Source: Verrucomicrobiota bacterium (lineage in GTDB: Bacteria > Verrucomicrobiota > Kiritimatiellia > CAJWTS01). From it: a stretch of DNA of 54,908 nucleotides. The translations under genes and the position numbers were made by a program. The notes beneath the pieces are model-generated. The model had not been told where the DNA came from. It saw only the letters and a program-made list of their open reading frames with translations, and made no database searches. Numbering within the stretch: position 1 is the first letter of the stretch; the number at the start of each line of letters is the position of its first letter. Where the stretch lies: NCBI GenBank assembly GCA_027623315.1, contig JAQBYD010000022.1, forward strand, positions 1 through 54,908, written 5' to 3'. Below are positions 28,215 through 36,919 of the stretch, piece by piece.

Positions 28215-29078
28215 CTAAGCATCAGCGCGGACGAATCCTGCGTTTTGATTCTGCGCGATAGTCAGTGTAAGCGCGTGCATTTCCGCCTGGATACGAAGCG
28301 ATTCCACGGCGTGCACGACAAAACGATGCAACGGAAAGACGGTCTCGTTCAGCACGAGGGCGCTTTGCTCCATCGTGGAAAGATCGAGGATGTCATTCAC
28401 GGTTCGCGTTAGCCGCTGGCAGTCCTCCCTGAGCATGCCGAGGTAGACGAGTGCGCTGTCAGGCAGCTGCCCGATCACGCCACGCAACATGTTCCCGATG
28501 GCATATTTCATCGAGACCAGGGGCGTCTTCAACTCGTGTGACACGTTGGATACGAACTGGGTCCGCGAAAGATCGTTCTCCATGATCTCCAGCACGGCCA
28601 TCTCCAACTTATCTTCCGCCCGTCGACGTTCGGTGAGTTCGCGCTCGAGTAGCACCCGCAGATCTTCGTCTGAGCTGACTCCACCGTCCCTCCGCGGAGG
28701 AATAATGATCCACAGGACCTGCGCCGTACCCGTCTCATCATGCTCGATCCAGTCGAGCGTCTCCACGTCGATTCGGTGCCCCTCACGGTGCACGAACGCC
28801 CGCATCCCCGTCGCGTGATCGACGCCGCCGTCGGCATCTTCGCTCAAGCGCTGCTGGTCACGCTGCAGCGCGTCGGTCGGAATCCAGGACTGTAGCGGTC
28901 GCTCGAGAAGCTGGTCGCGGCTCTCATAGCCGAGGAATTCGATAAAGGCGGCGTTCAACCCTCGCACCCCGCCAGACACCTCCAGTCCGATCATCGGATA
29001 GACGCAGGCGTCCTTGACGACGGCGAGAAACGCGGGCCCCCGGTGGCCTCGATCCGGCGTGCTTGGGGAGGTGTTCAT
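28215..29078 (-). CDS. Histidine kinase, N-terminal part (PAS and His domain), ends at in-frame TAG
   Basis: 287 residues to the TAG. A PAS-type domain (about residues 20-125: GVRGLNAAFIEFLGYESRDQ) and a coiled coil (ELTERRRAEDKLEMAV) precede the dimerisation domain, whose phosphorylated His is in FVSNVSHELKTPLVSMKYAI. The piece ends FVRADA, immediately before TAG and then KLERVV, which is the standard junction where an ATPase domain begins. No transmembrane segment is visible, so this is a soluble sensor. With the TAG read through, the gene is 27528-29078 and 516 residues long. The tandem-receiver gene follows. Confidence 0.8.
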   Translation of the reverse strand: MNTSPSTPDRGHRGPAFLAVVKDACVYPMIGLEVSGGVRGLNAAFIEFLGYESRDQLLERPLQSWIPTDALQRDQQRLSEDADGGVDHATGMRAFVHREGHRIDVETLDWIEHDETGTAQVLWIIIPPRRDGGVSSDEDLRVLLERELTERRRAEDKLEMAVLEIMENDLSRTQFVSNVSHELKTPLVSMKYAIGNMLRGVIGQLPDSALVYLGMLREDCQRLTRTVNDILDLSTMEQSALVLNETVFPLHRFVVHAVESLRIQAEMHALTLTIAQNQNAGFVRADA

Positions 29079-29170
29079 CGGTGCGGGCCCAGATCAACGC
29101 CGCGTGGATACCGCTCCAAGCCGGGACGGTAGCAACCGGCCCGCCTCACGCTGACGAGCCCATATCGGCG

Positions 29171-29878
29171 TCACCGCTCCATGAACTCGATCAGCTTCTC
29201 GCTGAGCGTCACGAGCTCCTGCGCGATTACGGCGCGCTCACGATTGATCTGACCGCGCTTCCAATGGGTCTTCGACGTGGCCTCCTCCTGGTCAAGCTCA
29301 CCAAGTCGTGTGCCGACCGATCGAATCCTGGTCTTGGCTTCCTCGATCGAACGTGTCTGCGCAGACGATTCCGCCTGGCCCCGGGATTCCGCGCGGGCGG
29401 CCGCAATCTGCGTGGATACATCGACCCCCGCATAGCGCCTTTGAAAGCTGAGCCAATAGGCGAGCCGCTCGCTCGCAGGTTTTTCATCAAACGATTTGTC
29501 AGCCAAACGCTCTGCGCGAATACGATGCCCCGTCTCGACGTCCTTCTGCTTCTGCGCCGTTTGACGCAACGCCCGCTCGGCTTGCGCTTCGCGTTGGGCT
29601 GCCTTGCGCGCAAGGACGTCCGCTTCGCTCATAAGGTCGACGAACACCACCTCTTCACCCACAATATCGACGACACCGCGATCGTACACGTAGGTGACGA
29701 AATCGCCTTTCTGAAAGACGCCCTTTGGTTCACCAAGGACGGCCAGAACCTGATCCACATCGTCGCCCTTCGAGACTTCGCCGTCGCCGGCACCGGCGTA
29801 GACCGATGCTTGAATCACGGCAACGCCCAGGACGACAAGACATGACAAACGGACTCTATTCAATGCGGCTTGATACAT
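29171..29878 (-). CDS. Secreted hypothetical protein with coiled coil
   Basis: 235 residues from ATG 29878. A signal peptide (LSCLVVLGVAVIQASVYA) is followed by a short domain, GDDVDQVLAVLGEPKGVFQK and FVTYVYDRGVVDIVGEEVVF, that resembles the SmpA/OmlA-type small periplasmic fold in pattern (Gly-Pro turn followed by a strand giving Tyr-x-Tyr). The remainder is rich in Ala, Glu, Arg and Gln and predicted to be long helices, probably a coiled coil. I do not recognise a family. The open frame upstream of 29878 is shadow sequence of the neighbouring gene. It starts 83 bases after the propeller gene stop on the same strand. Confidence 0.7.
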   Translation of the reverse strand: MYQAALNRVRLSCLVVLGVAVIQASVYAGAGDGEVSKGDDVDQVLAVLGEPKGVFQKGDFVTYVYDRGVVDIVGEEVVFVDLMSEADVLARKAAQREAQAERALRQTAQKQKDVETGHRIRAERLADKSFDEKPASERLAYWLSFQRRYAGVDVSTQIAAARAESRGQAESSAQTRSIEEAKTRIRSVGTRLGELDQEEATSKTHWKRGQINRERAVIAQELVTLSEKLIEFMER

Positions 29879-29960
29879 GATCAGACGGCCCTCCAAACGA
29901 ATCGGGATTCTCGCAGATGGTTCGTCCTCGTGCAAGAAAATCATGGCCCGGGCCGAGCGC

Positions 29961-32900
29961 TTACGGAAGGTCAACTCGGATGCGGTAGTACCGCTCCGAA
30001 TCCGCGACCGGATCCAACAGCGAGTCAAGGCCCCCACTTCCGGGGATATCCACCTGTCCGGCAACGTTCGACCAACCGGGGGCGACGACGCGTTCACTGA
30101 ACTCGAGGGAATAGATCCGCGATGTCGAGGACTGGTAGAAGATCTCCACCGGGCTGTTTGCGCTGATGCGCGCGGCGCGAAAGACCGAATCGGCGTCTCC
30201 CGGATTCGTATCCGCGGTATACTCGTCCAGGCCCGTTGCGCCGTCGTGGTCCAGGTCCGCCGAGGCGTCGGCCGCATTCGTGGTGTTCATTCCGTTTTCC
30301 AACTCCCAGTCGTCCGGAATCTGGTCGTTATCGTCATCCGCGTCATGGAAATCGGGAGCGCCATCCCCGTCCGAGTCAGCGACCTCGGCCACGGCCTGCG
30401 CATGGTCGTCGAGCGCCACGTAGTCCAGGACCTCGCCTTCAACCACCATCGTGTTGGTCTGCGCGCCGACGACATTGGTGGCGATGACGACATCGACCAC
30501 GACGCTTGCCGAGGCCAGGTTCGAGATCGTACCGAGCGTGCAGAGCAGCGGGTTGGTGCCGGAACACGAGCCCTGTGAAGCGTTGACCGTGACCACGGCG
30601 GGATCGTAGTGGTCCGGCCCGATCGCGACCGCCAGGAGTCGCGGGGTGTGCTTCGTGTCCAGGGTCATCATCGCGGCGCGGTACTGCACGTAGCGGTTGG
30701 AAGGCTGATTGGTCAAGCCCAGAACCGGCGGCGAGATCGTGGTATTTCCGAGTTCCGAGAAGACCGTATTGGTCGTGCCATCCGGCCCGACGAACACCTC
30801 ACCGGCGCAAGCTGCATCGTCACACGTGCGCACCTGCAACCCCAATAGGAGTACGCCGCGCTTGTAGAGATCTTCCACGTCGTGCTGGCTCAGCGCAGAC
30901 TGGAACACGGCGACTTCGTCGAGACACCCACTCCAGTGACCGGTGCCGGCGGACGCCGCCGCCAACGTGACCGGCGCATTGGCGAAGACGTTGCTGTCCA
31001 CGCCCGTCCCGTCAGCGTCCCCATCCATGAACAACTCGACGGCGAAGGCCGCATCCCGTCGAAACGCGATGTGATGCCATGCCCCGTCCGTGAGGGTTGC
31101 CGTCGATGATGCGAGATCCTGGCCACCCTTGCGGTAGGCAAGCCGATTGGAGGAGATCACCAGTTCGAACCGATTGCTGTCCGCGGGAGCATACTGCGCA
31201 AAGATCGTCCCGTTGGACGTGGTTTTAATCCACGCCGCCATCGTATAGGCGAGGTTACTCTGGGTCGTGGAGAGCACGACGTTGGAGACCGTCACCATGT
31301 CGTCAACGCCGTCGAAGGCCAGCGCCGTCCGAAAACGACCGGCCACGGAGTGATCCGCCGCCCCCTCGCCGGTCTGAAGAACGGCACTGGCCCCGACCGC
31401 AGAGCGCTCGCGCAGCACGCTGCCGTTCGTGGCCGGCGACTCGTTGAGGTGAAGCAGCATTGTGGAGGTCGAGCGCCCCTTGCCTCCCGGCTGCGGGTGC
31501 CGCTGCGACGAGTGGCCGGGATCATCGTACGGATACCCGGTCTCGACAAAGGAATCATCGGGCAGCTCCTTGCCATATGGATGGAAGGGCAGCCAGGACA
31601 GCCGCGTCCATTCGACGTCCGCGGCGGCGTCCATCACGCGCGACGTAAACGTACCACCACCAGCCGCCATGCCCGACGAGGACAACTCGATCCAGTCGTT
31701 GCTGCCATCCCACTGCACGTTACCTCCCTGGCCCCCGCCGAACCCGGTCACGGCCCCGTCATCATCGAGTTGGTCAACGACCCGCAGCGGCAGGTTCGCG
31801 GGCGGCGTCATCGACAGAAACACGTTCGGCGCGTCCGCATTGCCGAGATTGGTGACGACGACGCTATAGATAAGGCGATTCGTGGATAGCACGACGTCGA
31901 CAGACTGCGAAACGCTGACGGCCAGGTTCGCGATCGGAGCGCCCTGCAGGTTGGGCAGCACCACGAAAAGCCCTTCACCGATGCTGCTCAGGATCACGAC
32001 TCCGCTCTCGAAGTAGGGATACACGCTCCATGTCCCGTCGTAGCCGCGATTATTGTTTGCGGGGTAGGTATCGAAATGTGCGACGTGAACGAGGTTCGTG
32101 TTCTCGACATCGACGAGATCGAGAATGCGCAGCCCCGCACGGTAATTAGCCTGGTAGACGTAGTTCGAGAGCACGTACTGGTTGTGATCCTGCGCCGCCG
32201 TGGAATGCTGATAGTAGCCCATGTAGATCGGACTATCGAGATCCTCGATATTAACGATGTAGGTCCGCGTGTTATTCCCGCCGTTCTCGTCGATTTCGTC
32301 ATCAAAAAGTACAAAACGGTGATCGTCGCTTACCCAGCCCTGGTGCGTGTACGCGGAACCCGGATACCCCATGCGCGCCACCTGGGTGGCACCGCCTGGC
32401 GTGAAGACATCGACAATCGTGACGGTATCCTCGTTGAAGTTGAAACAGATCTCCTTCCCCACGTAGTTGGTATCAGGACCTGTGTAGGTGACGCACTGGG
32501 CATCGTGTGTGTACCCGTCGGCACTGAAACATCCGGCGAATACCGGATTCGTGGGTACCTGGATATCGATGATATGCAGGCCGCCCGAGCAACCGGTCCC
32601 GCCCGAACTGATCCCGACCGCGTAGGCGGTCCCGCTCTCTTCATTGATGACGATGTTGTGAGCACTTCCAAAGTTCGGATAATGCGCGGTCTCCGCGAAA
32701 GTCAGCGGCGGATTGGTGACATCTCGTAACTGCGTCAGATCGAAAACCTGCATTCCGTGACTCCCCGCGAAGTCAGACACGACAAATGCGTGGTTGCGGT
32801 AGGTCTTGATGTCGCGCCAGATGGAGTTCGCGCCGTGGGGCGGCAGATTACCGAGGTAGACTGGATTCGTCGGATTACTAATATCAACGAACGACGTTCC

Positions 32901-33128
32901 ACTGGTTCGGCCCACCAACGCCACCTCGTGGCCCGTGACGGGATCGGTCCAGCCCCAGCAGTCGTTCAACGAACCGCCCCCGATCGTATCCTTATGCATA
33001 AAAGCCAGGAGATCCACATCCTGGCAGGGGTAGCCCGCGGCGAAGCCGCCGGAGCACGGCACATATTCGGCGACCGAGAGGGCCGCCGTGCAGAGCCCGA
33101 TTAGCGTGACAAGACATCTCCTCATCAT
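29961..33128 (-). CDS. Large secreted choice-of-anchor B propeller / LamG / type-3 repeat protein
   Basis: 1055 residues from ATG 33128 (MMRRCLVTLIGLCTAALS signal peptide). Residues about 25-400 match the choice-of-anchor B beta-propeller: TSGTSFVDISNPTNPVYLGN, DIKTYRNHAFVVSDF and repeated LVIVD-like units (LRILDLVDVENTNLVHVAHF). A DUF11-like domain follows (LIYSVVVTNLGNADAPNVFL). A LamG/concanavalin-like domain lies at about 590-780 (GVDDMVTVSNVVLS, WHHIAFRRDAAFAVELFMDG), then a second DUF11-like segment, calcium-binding type-3 repeats at about 914-946 (DSDGDGAPDFHDADDDND) and a C-terminal region ending YYRIRVDLP. Probably exported and possibly surface-attached; substrate unknown. The open frame upstream of 33128 has no similarity. 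Confidence 0.88.
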   Translation of the reverse strand: MMRRCLVTLIGLCTAALSVAEYVPCSGGFAAGYPCQDVDLLAFMHKDTIGGGSLNDCWGWTDPVTGHEVALVGRTSGTSFVDISNPTNPVYLGNLPPHGANSIWRDIKTYRNHAFVVSDFAGSHGMQVFDLTQLRDVTNPPLTFAETAHYPNFGSAHNIVINEESGTAYAVGISSGGTGCSGGLHIIDIQVPTNPVFAGCFSADGYTHDAQCVTYTGPDTNYVGKEICFNFNEDTVTIVDVFTPGGATQVARMGYPGSAYTHQGWVSDDHRFVLFDDEIDENGGNNTRTYIVNIEDLDSPIYMGYYQHSTAAQDHNQYVLSNYVYQANYRAGLRILDLVDVENTNLVHVAHFDTYPANNNRGYDGTWSVYPYFESGVVILSSIGEGLFVVLPNLQGAPIANLAVSVSQSVDVVLSTNRLIYSVVVTNLGNADAPNVFLSMTPPANLPLRVVDQLDDDGAVTGFGGGQGGNVQWDGSNDWIELSSSGMAAGGGTFTSRVMDAAADVEWTRLSWLPFHPYGKELPDDSFVETGYPYDDPGHSSQRHPQPGGKGRSTSTMLLHLNESPATNGSVLRERSAVGASAVLQTGEGAADHSVAGRFRTALAFDGVDDMVTVSNVVLSTTQSNLAYTMAAWIKTTSNGTIFAQYAPADSNRFELVISSNRLAYRKGGQDLASSTATLTDGAWHHIAFRRDAAFAVELFMDGDADGTGVDSNVFANAPVTLAAASAGTGHWSGCLDEVAVFQSALSQHDVEDLYKRGVLLLGLQVRTCDDAACAGEVFVGPDGTTNTVFSELGNTTISPPVLGLTNQPSNRYVQYRAAMMTLDTKHTPRLLAVAIGPDHYDPAVVTVNASQGSCSGTNPLLCTLGTISNLASASVVVDVVIATNVVGAQTNTMVVEGEVLDYVALDDHAQAVAEVADSDGDGAPDFHDADDDNDQIPDDWELENGMNTTNAADASADLDHDGATGLDEYTADTNPGDADSVFRAARISANSPVEIFYQSSTSRIYSLEFSERVVAPGWSNVAGQVDIPGSGGLDSLLDPVADSERYYRIRVDLP

Positions 33129-33138
33129 GAATCGCGAT

Positions 33139-33167
33139 AGTATAGCGCACTCGGCGCGCCCTGAAAA
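33139..33167 (-). promoter_or_regulatory. Candidate promoter of the propeller gene
   Basis: On the minus strand, TTTTCA (33162-33167), a 17-base spacer and TATACT (33139-33144). The -10 box lies ten bases before the first ATG, so the message would have a leader of about four bases or none. The -35 match is only 4 of 6. Confidence 0.4.
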
Positions 33168-33305
33168 CGTTGCGGATTCCCTGCCCTGAGGGGTCTCCCT
33201 ACTCTCGAAAACCCCAACCAAAACGCCGCTCGACAAGGCATCACGCGCGTGGCAGGTTTCAGGCGCGTCCGCACAACGGCGCCATTTCTGAGACTTGGGA
33301 TTGCC

Positions 33306-33731
33306 ATGATAATCGCTGTTGCATCGGACCACGCAGGCTACGCTTATAAGGAAAGGGTCGTTCGCCATCTGCGGGCGAAGGGTCACGAGATCCGTGATTT
33401 CGGGACGGACAGCGACGAATCGTGTGACTATCCGCTCCTTATTCGCCCGGCGGCCGAAGCCGTGGCATCGGGCGAGTGCGATATCGGTGTCGTTTTCGGG
33501 GGATCCGGAAACGGCGAGGCGATGACGGCGAACAAGGTCCACGGCATCCGTTGTGCCGTCTGCTGGGACGTGGACTCAGCGCGCTACGCGAAACAGCACA
33601 ACGACGCCAATATGATCGCACTCGGTCAGCGCCTGATCGCCGAGGAGCAACTACCGCGGATCGTGGACGCCTGGTTGAGCTCTGCCTTTGAAGGCGGGCG
33701 GCACGCACGGCGCATCGCTCTGCTCGAGTGA
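33306..33731 (+). CDS. rpiB: RpiB/LacA/LacB-family sugar-phosphate isomerase
   Basis: A 141-residue ribose-5-phosphate isomerase B-type enzyme, interconverting ribose 5-phosphate and ribulose 5-phosphate. The start MIIAVASDHAGYAYKE is typical. The active-site loop reads VFGGSGNGEAM: the usual catalytic Cys (CGTGIG form) is replaced by the SGNGE form, in which Glu is thought to act as the base, as in the actinobacterial type. HNDANMIALGQR follows as expected. It starts at ATG 33306 and overlaps the nadB start by one base (TGATG), so the two are coupled. Confidence 0.93.
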   Translation: MIIAVASDHAGYAYKERVVRHLRAKGHEIRDFGTDSDESCDYPLLIRPAAEAVASGECDIGVVFGGSGNGEAMTANKVHGIRCAVCWDVDSARYAKQHNDANMIALGQRLIAEEQLPRIVDAWLSSAFEGGRHARRIALLE

Positions 33732-35395
33732 TGAAGATTCTTGATAGTGACTTCATTGTCGTGGGCAGCGGCCTCGCCGGCCTGATGTCGGCCCTGCACC
33801 TCGCGCAGCGCGGCACCGTCCTGGTCCTGACCAAGAAGGCGGTGGCCGACAGCAATACCGCGTGGGCACAGGGCGGCATCGCCTGCGTCATGGACCCGAG
33901 CGACAGCTTCGACCAACATGTCTCCGACACCCTCGACGCCGGGGCGGGACTGTGCGACGAGAGCGTCGTGCGCGAGATCATCGGCAGTGGTCCAGAGCAA
34001 ATTCGACAGCTTGAAGCCTACGGACTCAAGTTCGCGGAACTCGAGGGGTCTCCGTCGGGATATGACCTCGGCAAGGAAGGCGGACACAGCCAGCGCCGCG
34101 TGCTGCACTGCGGAGACCTGACGGGGCACGAAATCGAGCAGACGCTTCTGCGCCAGGTCGCTGATCACGAGAACATCACGTTGATGGAGCACTGTGCCGC
34201 GATCGACCTGATTACGACGGGCTGGCTTGAGTCACGCGGAGTCGGCACAGCCAACGGCACTCCGATCATGCCGTCGCGTGGCGCGGCATCCGAGAACCAG
34301 TGCGTGGGCTTGTATGCGTACGACGGCGCGCGTGGTGAAATCTTCGCCGCGCGGGCACCGCACACCGTCCTGGCCACGGGTGGCGGCGGCAAGGTCTACA
34401 TCTACACCAGCAATCCGGATGTGGCGACCGCCGACGGCGTCGCCATCGCCTGGCGCGCCGGGCTGGCGATCAAGAATCTCGAATTCATCCAATTCCACCC
34501 GACGACCTTGTATCATCGCGAAGCGAAGAATTTTCTGATCAGCGAGGCCGTGCGCGGCGAGAAGGCCCTCCTGGTGAACGCAAACGGGGACACTTTCACC
34601 CGAAAATTCGACGATCGCGGGTCTCTCGCGCCCCGCGACATCGTGGCAAGAGCGATCGATAGCGAGATGAAATCAACGGGTGCGCCCTGCGTTTTTCTCG
34701 ACGCTCGGCACATGACCAAGGATTTTCTTGAAAAACGGTTTCCGAAAATCTATACCACCTGCCTTCAATACGGGATCGACATGACCAGCGACCTCATCCC
34801 GGTCGTTCCGTCCGCCCACTATTTCTGTGGCGGTATTGAGACCGGGGTGGATGGCGCCACGGCGATGCCGGGGCTGCACGCCTGTGGCGAAGTCGCCTGC
34901 ACGGGACTTCACGGGGCAAACCGACTCGCCAGCAACTCCCTGCTCGAGGCGTTGGTTTGCAGCAGGCGCATGGCGGACCGGCTTGCAGGGGACGCGTCGC
35001 ACAGTGTGTGCCGGGAGATCAAGGTGCCGGCGTGGCACTATGGCGATGCCGTGCCGAGCGATGAGGGCATTGTTGTTGAGCATAACTGGAATGAAGTGCG
35101 AACGTGTATGTGGGACTACGTCGGAATTGTTCGCACCAACAAGAGATTGGAGCGTGCGGAACGGCGTCTGGACAACCTGCGGGCAGAGATCCGGGACTAT
35201 TACCTGGATTACTTTGTGACGCCGGACATCCTGGAGCTGCGAAATATTGCGGACGTGGCTGCACTGATCGTGCGGTCTGCGCAATCACGACATGAGAGCC
35301 GCGGATTGCAGTACACGCTCGATTATCCGGATCGAAATGACGAAGCATTTGCCCATCCGACCGTGATTGAGGACACACCGGCGGGCGGACAGTAA
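33731..35395 (+). CDS. nadB: L-aspartate oxidase
   Basis: A 554-residue FAD enzyme that oxidises aspartate to iminoaspartate, the first step of de novo NAD synthesis. The FAD loop is FIVVGSGLAGLMSALHLAQR at the N-terminus; TAWAQGGIACVMDPSDS near residue 45 and the catalytic block HPTTLYHREAKNFLISEAVR near residue 257 are clear. GLHGANRLASNSLLEALVC near 394 is the C-terminal signature. The length matches NadB rather than succinate dehydrogenase. ATG 33731 is preferred over the preceding GTG at 33728 since it restarts directly on the rpiB stop (TGATG). nadA and nadC are not in the window. Confidence 0.94.
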   Translation: MKILDSDFIVVGSGLAGLMSALHLAQRGTVLVLTKKAVADSNTAWAQGGIACVMDPSDSFDQHVSDTLDAGAGLCDESVVREIIGSGPEQIRQLEAYGLKFAELEGSPSGYDLGKEGGHSQRRVLHCGDLTGHEIEQTLLRQVADHENITLMEHCAAIDLITTGWLESRGVGTANGTPIMPSRGAASENQCVGLYAYDGARGEIFAARAPHTVLATGGGGKVYIYTSNPDVATADGVAIAWRAGLAIKNLEFIQFHPTTLYHREAKNFLISEAVRGEKALLVNANGDTFTRKFDDRGSLAPRDIVARAIDSEMKSTGAPCVFLDARHMTKDFLEKRFPKIYTTCLQYGIDMTSDLIPVVPSAHYFCGGIETGVDGATAMPGLHACGEVACTGLHGANRLASNSLLEALVCSRRMADRLAGDASHSVCREIKVPAWHYGDAVPSDEGIVVEHNWNEVRTCMWDYVGIVRTNKRLERAERRLDNLRAEIRDYYLDYFVTPDILELRNIADVAALIVRSAQSRHESRGLQYTLDYPDRNDEAFAHPTVIEDTPAGGQ

Positions 35396-35398
35396 GAC

Positions 35399-35413
35399 GC
35401 GTCCGAGGGACGC
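35399..35413 (+). other. Short perfect hairpin between nadB and icd
   Basis: GCGTCC, a three-base loop and GGACGC form a perfect six-pair stem four bases after the nadB stop. No T-run follows, so it is not a standard terminator. It might stabilise a 3' end or separate nadB and icd messages. Confidence 0.35.
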
Positions 35414-35455
35414 ACCGAGACCGATTCTACACCATCTAACGAAAGGACAGCAGGC

Positions 35456-36709
<1,254 letters not shown>

Positions 36710-36718
36710 ACGGTCCTC

Positions 36719-36777
36719 GCGAAGTGCTGTAAACAGGAGCCGAAAGCGCTTTCACCCGGCACGTAGTCGCTTTTTTT
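36719..36777 (+). terminator. Rho-independent terminator after icd
   Basis: GCGA at 36719 pairs with TCGC at 36767, and GTGC at 36724 pairs with GCAC at 36759. An inner GCCG / CGGC pair and the palindrome AAAGCGCTTT add structure. Seven T residues follow directly (36771-36777). The stem starts ten bases after the icd stop. Confidence 0.65.
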
Positions 36778-36826
36778 CCTGATATTTGCCGATCCCTCGC
36801 CACCAGCCACTCGCCCCGTTTCTCTG

Positions 36827-36855
36827 TTGTCATCACATACGGATATGCCTATATT
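36827..36855 (+). promoter_or_regulatory. Strong sigma-70-type promoter of the carboxylase gene
   Basis: TTGTCA at 36827-36832, a 17-base spacer and TATATT at 36850-36855; each box matches consensus at 5 of 6. It lies between the icd terminator and the fused carboxylase, giving a start near 36861 and a leader of about 60 bases that contains the short frame at 36860-36916. Confidence 0.65.
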
Positions 36856-36859
36856 TTCT

Positions 36860-36916
36860 ATGAAAATCGGTGATGCGCTCGCCGCGAGTGGATACTTAAC
36901 GTCCCGCGCTAGATAG
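36860..36916 (+). CDS. Possible 18-codon leader peptide upstream of the carboxylase
   Basis: ATG 36860 opens a frame encoding MKIGDALAASGYLTSRAR, ending with TAG three bases before the carboxylase ATG. Its ATG is within a few bases of the predicted transcription start, so it could be translated leaderless and couple ribosomes to the downstream gene, which has no visible ribosome-binding site of its own. There is no run of a single regulatory codon. It may equally be chance. Confidence 0.3.
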   Translation: MKIGDALAASGYLTSRAR

Positions 36917-36919
36917 TCT

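Noticed and set aside
10790..29078. Global reassignment of TAG to an amino acid
   Set aside because: TAG terminates pntAA, pntB, menC, the fused carboxylase and a kinase at natural C-termini, with ribosome-binding sites or starts just after some of them.
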